The position numbers and the translations under genes are program-made. A DNA stretch of 64,000 nucleotides. Source: Durusdinium trenchii. Taxonomy: Eukaryota > Sar > Dinophyceae > Suessiales > Symbiodiniaceae. The notes beneath the pieces are model-generated. The model was not told the DNA's origin and made no database searches. It was given only the letters and a program-made list of their open reading frames with translations. The stretch covers positions 415,260 to 479,259 of the forward strand of contig CAXAMN010023751.1 of assembly GCA_963970005.1 (NCBI GenBank), in the 5' to 3' direction. This document shows, piece by piece, positions 55,505-64,000 of this stretch. Positions within the stretch are counted from its first letter, which is position 1, and each line of letters opens with the position of its first letter.

Positions 55505-57822
55505 CTGCTGGGATGAACCAACACAATGACGAGGGAGGAAGTCCTCAAGACCTGCCACGGACCATTGGCACGGTTGTTGTGGGATCACAGTGTTTGTTGT
55601 TTGACCCGCTCATTTTGGTGAACTCGAAAGGTGGATCATGTGGTGATGTACAAGGTATACAATCTTCATGGATGGCTGCTGAGGCAGCCAGAATGAGATT
55701 CGGAGATCTAATGGGGTGTAAAAGGTTGGGAGGACTTGCAACTCTTCCCCAAACTCAGGACTCGACCGATCTCGCCGAGGCCGCTATCCCAAGGAGGAGC
55801 TTCTAGCAGAGCGGCTCCCACCTGGCGCACCCGGCTGTGCGCATGTGCGGCCGCTTTTAGGCGCAGCGGTGCGACCGGAAGGTCTCGTGTATCACCCACA
55901 TCGAAGAGCAGCCTCACATCGAAGATGTCTTTCGGAAGAAACACGCCCCGGCGGTTTTGATCTTTCTTTTTACGGAGTACCCGTTGGTCCCCGCCAAGCA
56001 AAGTTGAGGAGCACGTATTTACGACATGTACAAAGAAAGTATTTCCTAGGCATTAATTTGTAACTTGTCACCACTTTTGATGAATCTAGAGGTTTGCCTC
56101 TCTCAAACGAGTTCAGTTAGTTTCTGTATGTTTCTATGAGTGCTTGTCTCATGGTTTGGGTCCTCCGCCAAATGACCAGAGAGCGAACATGAGGCTGAAG
56201 AAAAAGAAACCATCGAAAGAGGTTTTACAATCCAAAGATAGAGGTTGCTCTCGGATTCATACGGAGTTTCTTTTTGTATATTTTGTTGTGCATGTATGTG
56301 CACCTGCAGTATTGATCGACCTATGCCCTACGCCCGGAGGCTGAGCTTTTTGGCATGTAGCTTATGAGGCCTTCCAACCGCATTTGCGGTAGATGATGGT
56401 TGCCCAATCTCTTCTGAGGGTGGCGGTGTCAAACATCATCCAGGTCCTTGTCAACCGACTCCGTGGGTATGTGTGAAGATACGGGCCCAGTTATTGTTAC
56501 ACTCGTTTTGTCAGTTGTTCTTGATGGAGGTGTTTTGGCACCTCTACTCTCTATGAGAGGTTTTGATTATCAGGTTTTTTATTGTTGCACTCTACTCTCT
56601 GGGAACTCCAATCTCACGTTGGAACCCAGTCTTCCAATGAGAGAAACCACCGTGCCAGAACCGCCACCAGCGCTGGCGGGTGACTCGCATGAGGCCGGTC
56701 GGCGACGCTTGGTTCGTGGGTGGAGGGAAGAAGTCTCAGGTGGGGAACCACTGTAAAGATCTGTAAAGCTCTCCAAAATTGGGGTCCGCTTGCCGCTTGG
56801 CATGGGTGGTCAGCCCACAGCCAGCAGAATCAGTTTGTGGGGTAATGGCAATGCCGGGCGAGAAGGGCTGCAAAGTTTCTTTCTGCCTTTCCTGGTGGGG
56901 AAGAAGGCCGTTTGCACATTGAGTCGACACTGTGTACTGCAGCAAGGCCAAGTCTTGCGTCCATTTATTCTACACCTTATCCTCAATTTGTTTTCAGACC
57001 AACAAGCTTTCTGTGTGACTTATGTGATGGGAACATTTTTTGACTTTGCCATGTTTGTTGATGAGAGGTGCAGAAAGAGGCCATCGAGCAAGACTCTTGG
57101 CAGATATGTTTGGTGCAGGTGTTTTTCCAAGTATGGCAGCCCTCAGCCACGGCATTTCAAGCAGCAATGAGGCAATGGAGGGTATATTTATGGGCCCAAC
57201 TTGTCCAGCAGCTTAGGCACATAGCTTCATGTGTGAGTCACTTTTATAGCCTTCCGGATTCCGGACCGTTGGATTGCTGAATTGTTGTGGTATAGTCTTG
57301 TTTGGTTCAACATAACTGCTGTAACATAACCCACCAAACCACCCTATAAGTACACTGTACATTCTTTGAGACCTGGGCGGACCCATCCAGCACCGAAACA
57401 CATGAGGCTCATGGAAAACACTTTGCACCCCTGGGTGGGCCGAGCTATGGGCAACGCCTTGCTCAGAACAGAAACCGGTGATTTATGTTCACCCCTGCGG
57501 AAAATTATCAATAAAACGGCATGCGGAAGAAGTTTTTCGGGATTACTTTTCAGTCGCTAGCTACAATGGCTCAACGAAAGTAAAGCATTTTCCAACTACA
57601 TTGTTCTTGGTGATTTGCACTCCCTTGCCGCACTCGCTCAAGGAGAGCATCTTCCGACTACAGTTAGATTATACCTCTTCTTTATTTGTCTCCGTGACCA
57701 CACGAACTGCGAAAACGTCAAATTAACATTCGCTCGACATCACCTACAGGTTAGCGGTGTGCTTTTTGAGGAATAGGCTGTCCCTGGTGCGTTATAGCTC
57801 ACGTTCTTTTGGTTCCACACAG
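55505..57822. other. no recognisable gene
   Basis: A GC-rich patch at 55740-55960 is open in several frames on both strands (minus: FLPKDIFDVRLLFDVGDTRD). A plus-strand segment near 56996-57270 has a good acceptor (TTTGTTTTCAG). Neither can be assigned. Confidence 0.35.
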
Positions 57823-58132
57823 TTTTGACAAGTGCTCTCTCAACGTGGATGCTGCAACGGGTTTCACTTGCGTCCTTCTTGCAAAACAGGTTTTCATCGT
57901 AAAGCTCCAAAGACCTTCTTGGGTTAGGCCTCGTAGATTGACCCTGACAACGTTGCAAGGGAGGGAAGGGGCTGTGGTCGAGCGGCGGGTGTATAAACAG
58001 CTTTTCTTCATCGCAAAGGAACCAAATCACCATTCATATACCCTTGATTGTATGCCGCCCTCCCTTCTAGTTAGTCAGTTGTGGGGGGAATTCTTTCTCC
58101 GCATCAGCCTCGGTTGCATCAACAGTCAATGA
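57823..58132 (+). CDS. candidate terminal exon, unknown function
   Basis: After a pyrimidine-rich acceptor (TTTTGGTTCCACACAG) the frame reads FDKCSLNVDAATGFTCVLLA, KQVFIVKLQRPSWVRPRRLT and on to a TGA at 58130-58132, about 103 codons. The minus strand is open too, so strand support is limited to the acceptor. Confidence 0.28.
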
Positions 58133-58208
58133 ACCATTTGAGGTTCAATGAGATGGTGAGCCGTGCAAAAAAAGGAATTGGTGGTTCATCATGGTTCCAC
58201 GTCTTCCA

Positions 58209-58441
58209 GTTACCACCACTCACCACCACTCACCACTCGCCAGCCAGCTCACAAGGAAGGTGGCCTCAACAGTAGCTTCCTCACACGGATTGCTGCCATC
58301 TTGGCGGTGCTCTCTCTCGTCGGTGCGGCCTACGACGCTCTCTGGCAGTCGGTGGTCCTTTGTCTCTGGAAAGCTTGGAATACCAAAAGGTGAAACCTGG
58401 TCTGTTCTTTTTCCAGACACGTTACCTGCCTCAAGTTTTAG
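58209..58441 (+). CDS. candidate exon pair with one membrane helix
   Basis: From an acceptor after GTCTTCCAG the frame codes a His/Pro-rich start, then a hydrophobic segment (RIAAILAVLSLVGAAYDALW) and KAWNTK. A 27-bp GT...AG stretch with a strong pyrimidine tract (58390-58416) precedes a last nine codons (RHVTCLKF, stop TAG). Without splicing the frame stops at a TGA inside the 27 bp. Single-pass membrane protein of unknown family, if real. Confidence 0.32.
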
Positions 58442-58984
58442 TTGGGAGGACACTTAAGTGAACACTGTGAAAGACACCCAATTGACTTTTGCAACACTAC
58501 ACCCGTGTTATATATCACTCTTTGACAAATTATCGTTGGAGCTCTCTCAATCACGCAGATCTTGGTCGAAGTGTTTTGTTGACGCATCAACCCATGTTGC
58601 TCACAGAAAATTGGGCAAACCATAGGAGTAGCTTCAACAACAAAACTCTTTACGCACAAACCTTTCCTACGAATGACTTTCAGCCCCTTCAGCTTACATT
58701 ATCTCAAGACTACCACACCCAACCATACCCTAAGATAACACCCTACGACAGTCGTTTTGACCCCACCTTGGTCCAAGCCTTGAGGATTACACCTCATTTC
58801 TGGACAAAGTCCGCATCGATGGGCAGCTGTGTCTCTTCAAGGCTCCGTGTCCGATGGGTCCGATAAACCGGTCGGGTCGGGGATCAACAGCCCTGGAAGC
58901 TGCAAACCAGTTCGGAAAAACACGGAAAGCGGAGCAGCGCATCTTTTTTGCTGCAGGGTAGCCAGATCAGGTGTCTGTTTGCCG
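58442..58984. other. open stretch without assignable gene
   Basis: A 125-codon plus-strand frame at 58489-58866 has no motif and even composition. It may be coding but nothing further supports it. Confidence 0.25.
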
Positions 58985-60400
58985 GTACGACAAAAAAAAC
59001 GGTCAAAACCACCTTTCATACACTTGTCGGACCTCATTTTTTCATGGCTTTTACGGTGTTTTGCGCACACTACGCAAAAGACCACCTGCCCAAGTCAAAC
59101 GGCAGAGAAAAAGCAGCAAGTGGACCAACATCGCCGCAAAAAGGTAAAATAACAGCAGCAAAGCCTTCAACATAGCCCTGATCTAGACCCCACGGCCCAA
59201 TCACTTCCAACATACCTCCACGAGAAGCCTCAAGAGAACCCCAACATTGGGTGAAATGTGCCAATATGGAAAAGGATATGTGCCAAGAATGCACCAAGAT
59301 CGCCGAAGATTGGCACAAACATGCCCCAAATTTGACCACCCACTGGAGCAAGCTTTCATAAGCAACAAACACGATAAAACAAACGCCCAAAAGCACCTTC
59401 CTTACACTTGTCGGACCTCATTTTTTCATGGATTTTACAGTGTTTTATGCACGTTGCCATTCAAAGCCTTTGAATGCCGGATTACAAGAAAAACCTCAAA
59501 AATTGCATCCGGTGTAGGTAAATTGCAACTTTATGAAGGCAAATAAGCTCGACACAAACCCACCCAAAGCCCCTTTTTACCGTAAATTACAATGTTTTAT
59601 GCACCTTCGAACATGCCCCCCCCCAAAAAAGAAAACATATGCAGGGTACACATGACCAAAATCCTTTTTAACTTCGCCACGAATTGTACACAAGTTCTTG
59701 CCTGACCAGCAAGGCCGCAGAACGGGTAACTTAACGGCACCAAAACCTCAGACATATGCCAACCTAGACCCCACATCCCCAACAGACCCCACAACATGTC
59801 TTGTGAACAATGGGTGAACATTGCCAATATGATAAAGGAGATGCCCAGGATAGCCGCAGACTGGCAGCAAAAGACCACCATGGCCTCAAAACAAGTAACC
59901 TTACACTTGTCGGACCTAAGTCTGTCATGGTTTTTACAACGTTTTACGCACATTACCCCAAAAGACTACCTGCCCAAGTCAAACGGCAGAGAAAAAGCAG
60001 CAAGTGGACCAACATCGCCGCAAAAAGGTAAAATCACAGCAGCAAAGCCTTCAACATACATCCCACGGCCCCCATACCCCCACGAGAAGCCTCAAGAGAA
60101 CCCCAACATTGGGCGAAACGTGCCAACATGGAGAAGGATATGCCCTAAGAATGCACCAAGATCGCCGAAGATTGGCACAAACATGCCCTAAATTTGACCG
60201 CCCATTGGAGCAAGCGTTCGTAAACAACAAAAACAACAAAAAAACATGTCAAAACCACCTTTCATACACTTGTCGGACCTCATTTTTTCATGGCTTTTAC
60301 GGTGTTTTACGCACACTACGCAAAAGACCACCTGCCCAAGTCAAACGGCAGAGAAAACAAGCAACCTTACACTTGTCGGACCAAAGTCTGTCATGGTACG
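58985..60400. repeat. segmental duplication, 884-bp offset, with shorter partial copies
   Basis: A 90-bp core starting ACCTGCCCAAGTCAAACGGC is nearly identical at 59084-59173 and 59968-60057. Downstream blocks (CCTCAAGAGAACCCC..., ATTGGCACAAACATGCCC) repeat at the same spacing. The marker ACACTTGTCGGACC occurs five times (about 59020, 59404, 59903, 60266 and 60369), so the array has a compound structure of full and partial units. No coding function recognised. Confidence 0.85.
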
Positions 60401-60610
60401 GCGCGACACCTCGATTAGACACCGGCCCTTAACCCTTACCGTAAAAACCCCTAGTGTGGGGAAAAATAGAAAAGGGCAAAGGGTAGAAGAGCCGAAAAGT
60501 GGGAAAAGGTAGATCATGGGGGGGGTGAACATATATGTATATAGATAAATAAGGTAAACGCAAAATAGACACCTTTATTGTCTGAGGACCTGCTGTTAAG
60601 TTGTTTGCAG

Positions 60611-60807
60611 GTGTCTTGGAGTGTTTACGACGGGCGCAAGGGTCGGATTGGGTTTGCGTTGGTTCGACGCGTATGGCATCAGCACGATTTTCCGTTGTGG
60701 AACGTGTACCACCCTGTCGTGGAAAGACACCAGATGAAGATGATGTAGTGGGCATGATGCCAAAAGATTTCTTTGAGCCGGTGCGAACGGAAACTCTAAC
60801 TGCTTGA
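60611..60807 (+). CDS. candidate terminal exon, 65 codons
   Basis: After TTGTTTGCAG the frame reads LECLRRAQGSDWVCVGSTRM, then FSVVERVPPCRGKTPDEDDV and ends KDFFEPVRTETLTA before TGA. Acidic/basic balance and length are protein-like. A second frame over the first half is open as well. Confidence 0.32.
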
Positions 60808-61020
60808 TTCAACCAAATCTGGTGAAATAAAGACACAACATGCAAAACTTGACTGTCAGGGCTTGGAGGGAATCAAGATGATTTCTAGACTATAAAGTGC
60901 ATGATCAGACACATGAGACTGCTGAGCTCTCACCTTTGACATGATTTTCCCCATTCCATGTGGGCGTTTCGGCGTTTTGTAGCGTCCTCTCCACATGGTC
61001 CTCATCCATGTGCCGTTCAG
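60808..61020. other. short spacer between candidate exons
   Basis: No structure seen. Confidence 0.3.
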
Positions 61021-61281
61021 GTGCATGGCTGTAACTGGCGGGTGGAGAACTCCCGGCTCTTAGGGAAGGTGAAACGTGCTGAGGGTGCCAACCCACCGGC
61101 AAGCTACGCGGAAGGTCGGAGAGATGAATGGGATGGAGAGCGGCCAAATTTTCACAAACAGTTTCTGAAACCTAGAGGACTTCAGGGGCTCAGAACCCAT
61201 TTTTTCATGTATCTTGGGCTCAAGGTTCATAGGTTGCATATGAGAGCCACCACGAACATGCCAAGATCGTTCATGGATTGA
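61021..61281 (+). CDS. candidate terminal exon, 86 codons
   Basis: After CCGTTCAG the frame reads VHGCNWRVENSRLLGKVKRA, EGRRDEWDGERPNFHKQFLK, then a basic tail to TGA at 61279-61281. Rich in Arg, Asn and Trp; no domain known. The previous candidate exon ends in its own stop, so the two would belong to different genes. Confidence 0.32.
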   Translation: MHGCNWRVENSRLLGKVKRAEGANPPASYAEGRRDEWDGERPNFHKQFLKPRGLQGLRTHFFMYLGLKVHRLHMRATTNMPRSFMD

Positions 61282-61949
61282 GAGTTCTTTCCAATGAAGA
61301 GAACCTATGTTTTTTGCGGTATGCGTTATATATATACAGTATGTATGTATATATATATATAATGTATTATATATGTGAAGGTCTCTTCTGATCCGTTCGG
61401 AGAAGAACATCCTTCCTCAATTTTCATGTTTGGCCAAGGAATAGAGACCCAAAGAAACTGCAGATCCAACTACTCTGGGTGAGGTGGTTGCACTGCCGAC
61501 GGCGATTACTGCGATTACTTCTTGCGGCCCACGACGCATTGCAACTTGGATGAAGATCGTCGATGGGTTTGGATTCGCAGCTCACAGTCACTGCCGAAGT
61601 CAAATTTTTCTAATTCGCCAAGCAGTGTGAACACACTTAGGGGTTCTTACGGTAGTTAGGCAGCTGTGCTTAGATCACTGTGCCACGCGGGCGTGTCCGG
61701 CTAATTCGCTGCTATTTACAGTACATTCATGTCTCTTGAACTCGTCGATATGCATTTCGACTGCGCAGGCTCGCGAAATCTGGGTGCAGGCAGGGGCTTG
61801 TCGCGACTGCGCTCTCGCTGTGGTGCCGTGCGCATTTTCGTACATGGTGGTCACTTTTCGTGACAGGTGCTAAGGAAACCTCTTTTTTTGTGGTCCAGAG
61901 TCAACTTTTCATGACAGGTGCAAGGGATCGGAGCGGCTTTACTTCGGAA
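61282..61949. other. no gene seen; TA microsatellite
   Basis: TA/TATG repeats at about 61326-61376, then unremarkable sequence up to the minisatellite. Confidence 0.45.
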
Positions 61950-62370
61950 TGCAGATTTTGTGGCAGGTGGAGCACTTTGGATATGGTGGTGACCTTCGAC
62001 GCGCTAATTTCGTGACAGGTGCAGCGAAGCGTGACTTTTGGACATGTGGCTCGCTTGCAAACTTCGTGGCAGGCACAGCACTTTGTGAACCTCGAAGTCC
62101 AGATTTCAGAGCAGGCACAGCACTTTGTGAGCCTCGAAGTGCAGATTTCGTGGCAGGCACAGCACTTGGTGAACCTCGGCGTGCAGATTTCGTGGCAGGC
62201 ACAGGACTTTGTGAACCTCGATGTGCAAATTTCGTAGCAGGCGCAGCAGTTCAGATTTCGTAGCAGGCACAGCACTTTGTGAACCTCGAAGGGCAGATTT
62301 CGTGGCAGGCACAGCATTTTGTGAACCTCGAAGTGCAAATTTGGTGGCAGGCGCAGCACTTTGTGCTTTC
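61950..62370. repeat. 42-bp minisatellite, about nine copies
   Basis: The unit contains GCAGATTTCGTGGCAGGCAC and AGCACTTTGTGAACCTCGAA. The unit length is a multiple of three, so overlapping frames stay open on both strands and give false repeat proteins. Copies at the left end are degenerate; the middle copies are closest to each other. Confidence 0.9.
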
Positions 62371-62380
62371 AGATGCTCGC

Positions 62381-62771
62381 CTCTCGCTCTCACTCACTCT
62401 CCGCTCACACTCACACTCACACTCACTCACCCGCTCTGACACTCACACCCACTCTCACTCTCTCACTCTCTCACCTTTTCACTCACACTCACGCTCACGC
62501 TCACACACACACACACTCACACTCACTCTCTCACTCGCTCACACTCTCAGTCTCACTCCCACTCACACTCTCTCACTCTCACTCACACTCACTCTGACTC
62601 ATTCTCACTCACACTCACTCTCACATTCACACTCACTCACAGTCACACTCTCTCACAGTCACACTCTCTCACTCTCTCACTCTCTCACACTCTCACTCTC
62701 ATTCTCACTCTCACTCTCACACTCACACTCTCACTCACACTCACAGACACTCACACTCACAGGCACACTCA
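62381..62771. repeat. CTCACA / CTCACT microsatellite
   Basis: Nearly 400 bp of CTCACACTCT-type units, passing into CACCAC triplets at the right end. Open frames inside are artefacts. Confidence 0.95.
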
Positions 62772-62827
62772 CCACCACCGCCACCATCACCACGATCTCC
62801 ACCTTCATCACCACCATCACCTCTCTG

Positions 62828-62906
62828 GACCCCAATGCGTCTAGATCTCTAGACTTTCTGCTTATAGACCCCACACACACACGGTTTGGGGTCTCTTGCC
62901 GGGATA
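62828..62906. repeat. dispersed repeat family C, copy 2
   Basis: AATGCGTCTAGATCTCTAGAC, then ACGGTTTGGGGTCTC and GCCGGGATA, diverged from 15803-15908. Confidence 0.6.
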
Positions 62907-63059
62907 TTATTATGTTCGTTTCAGCTAGTGATTGTCAATGGTTTTCAACAGTTCTGCCGAAGCGTGCTTTCTTTCTTCCCTTCTCTTTGCTGCTTATAGA
63001 AATTTTTGATTCATGAAGTGCATCCTTCCTGCAACCCAGGATCAGCGTGATTACTAGAA

Positions 63060-63803
63060 GTGTGCTTAACCTTCATCGCAGGGATGTGTCCGACCTGGAA
63101 TTCTTATTCCATTTGTTGGCGAGTTCAGGTTGTGATGATACTGATGCAATCATATGAACAGCAAAGCAACGCCTCTCGAAGAACCCTATTGGTTCCAATC
63201 AAAAGTCTCAGTTCGTACTGTGGGATTTGGATGGAATTTGTGCGGTTTGGGTCTTTCCGCGTGGACACGTGCTCCCAAATTTTGACCAGAGAGATTCGTT
63301 TTGTGGACAGGCCCAACTTCATCTCTCTCCAGTCAGGGGTTCCATTCCATGAGGCGTTAACTTCCTTAGAGTCTTCTTTCAGAACCCTGATGCACGCCAG
63401 CAAGCTTGAAGAACCAGTCATTCAGTTCCTCCCAAGCTTCAGTCTCTGTGAAAAACGCTTAGTCAGAACATGCAAGGACATCTCAAACTTTCCAGTGTCA
63501 ACTCTCTCAACTCCGGCTCAATTCAAGCCAGCTTTCTCAAGGGCTCCCCTTTTTTCTCAGAATGACCAGCCGCACCTAATCATAATCATAATCCCCATCC
63601 CCTCGGTGACCGATGTCCGGACCGATGAACGATGTCCGTTCCAAGGCTCGGAGAAAGGTGAGGCTTTCACGAACGATGTCACGGCCATCCACGTACGTCG
63701 CGCGGTCTCTTCAGAGACCTTGCTGGTGACCCAAATTCTTTGGAAGACCACCAGGCCTTTCAGAAAGGATGCAGTTTCTCAAAAATTTTCCGCCTTCACA
63801 TAA
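63060..63803 (+). CDS. long open frame, 247 codons, unknown function
   Basis: The longest open frame outside the mobile elements that is not repeat-driven. ATG frames of this length are not expected by chance in a window of this size. It has no recognisable domain; a CAT-triplet stretch (about 63580-63597) gives an Ile run near residues 174-178. AG/GT pairs inside (for example after GCGAGTTCAG at 63128) mean it could be several exons, and the minus strand has a shorter open frame (63125-63421) opposite. Confidence 0.35.
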   Translation: MCLTFIAGMCPTWNSYSICWRVQVVMILMQSYEQQSNASRRTLLVPIKSLSSYCGIWMEFVRFGSFRVDTCSQILTREIRFVDRPNFISLQSGVPFHEALTSLESSFRTLMHASKLEEPVIQFLPSFSLCEKRLVRTCKDISNFPVSTLSTPAQFKPAFSRAPLFSQNDQPHLIIIIIPIPSVTDVRTDERCPFQGSEKGEAFTNDVTAIHVRRAVSSETLLVTQILWKTTRPFRKDAVSQKFSAFT

Positions 63804-63925
63804 AGACTTAGTGTGGAGCAGCATCAATCTCGAAGCGACAGTCACTCACGAGTTTGGACTGATCTTCGGATCGGTCGTTTCCTCTCGTGCGTGGTCCACG
63901 CAGTCCCTGTGTGGTGTTTTCAGAA

Positions 63926-63997
63926 AGCAATCTGGGGATGGATCGTGACCCACCTGGAGCCCGACCAGTCCACCGTGTAGCGAACGACCGACACCAG
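63926..63997 (+). CDS. candidate internal exon at window edge
   Basis: Bounded by GTGTTTTCAG and by GTA at 63998. One frame is open throughout (MDRDPPGARPVHRVANDRHQ). The window ends before this can be tested. Confidence 0.25.
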
Positions 63998-64000
63998 GTA

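Noticed and set aside
62279..63016. 245-codon Ser/His/Thr/Leu frame
   Set aside because: Translation of the CTCACA microsatellite and minisatellite.
1..64000. tRNA, rRNA or snRNA genes
   Set aside because: I found no convincing B-box with cloverleaf context and no conserved rRNA segments; a covariance-model scan would be decisive.
1..64000. CRISPR-like arrays or bacterial operons
   Set aside because: Repeats are eukaryotic micro- and minisatellites without regular unique spacers, and no bacterial gene order is seen.

Overview
The window reads as nuclear DNA of a dinoflagellate, most likely a member of the Symbiodiniaceae. The signs are Ty1/copia-type retrotransposons of the dinoflagellate kind, a gene whose four introns all fit a GC donor with an AG|G acceptor, very low gene density, much microsatellite and minisatellite DNA, and short dispersed tandem motifs (CTAGTAGTAACAAG and TTGGAGGCCATCGCTA types) that I recall from Symbiodiniaceae gene models. 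The assignment is inference; no species marker is present. A 10-base run of N lies at 19222-19231.

Layout. 1-2350 holds no recognisable gene but has two adjacent minisatellites. 2350-3601 is a 5'-truncated, frame-broken copia fragment (end of reverse transcriptase, RNase H and a C-terminal coiled-coil module). 4586-14868 is the best host gene: a plant-FRO/NADPH-oxidase-like ferric reductase of about 651 residues that I could rebuild from five exons. Its first intron, about 150 bp originally, carries a full-length 7,455-bp copia element in sense orientation, with 112-114 bp LTRs and a perfect 5-bp target-site duplication (AAAAC). The element codes for gag with a CCHC knuckle, protease, a SAP-like module, integrase, reverse transcriptase, RNase H and a third reading frame with a membrane segment, a coiled coil and a Cys/His cluster. 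Several frameshifts and a stop mean it is not coding as it stands.

14869-19650 is repeat-rich non-coding DNA ending in a CTGTCTCA / CTCTCTCAT microsatellite with the gap. 19650-23700 is a sharply AT-rich island holding decayed family-B DNA polymerase, helicase and DDE-integrase reading frames in the same orientation: a Maverick/Polinton-like or virus-derived element. 23700-64000 has no gene I can name. It carries scattered open segments with plausible splice borders (listed as low-confidence exons), four dispersed copies each of two short motif families, an 884-bp spaced duplication at 58985-60400, a 42-bp minisatellite at 61950-62370 and a long CTCACA-type microsatellite at 62381-62771.

Limits. 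Only the ferric reductase, the copia elements and the AT-rich island rest on recognisable homology. The other exon calls rest on open frame, splice dinucleotides and phase agreement, and frames of 100-130 codons are expected by chance in a window this size, so they are hypotheses for RNA-seq.
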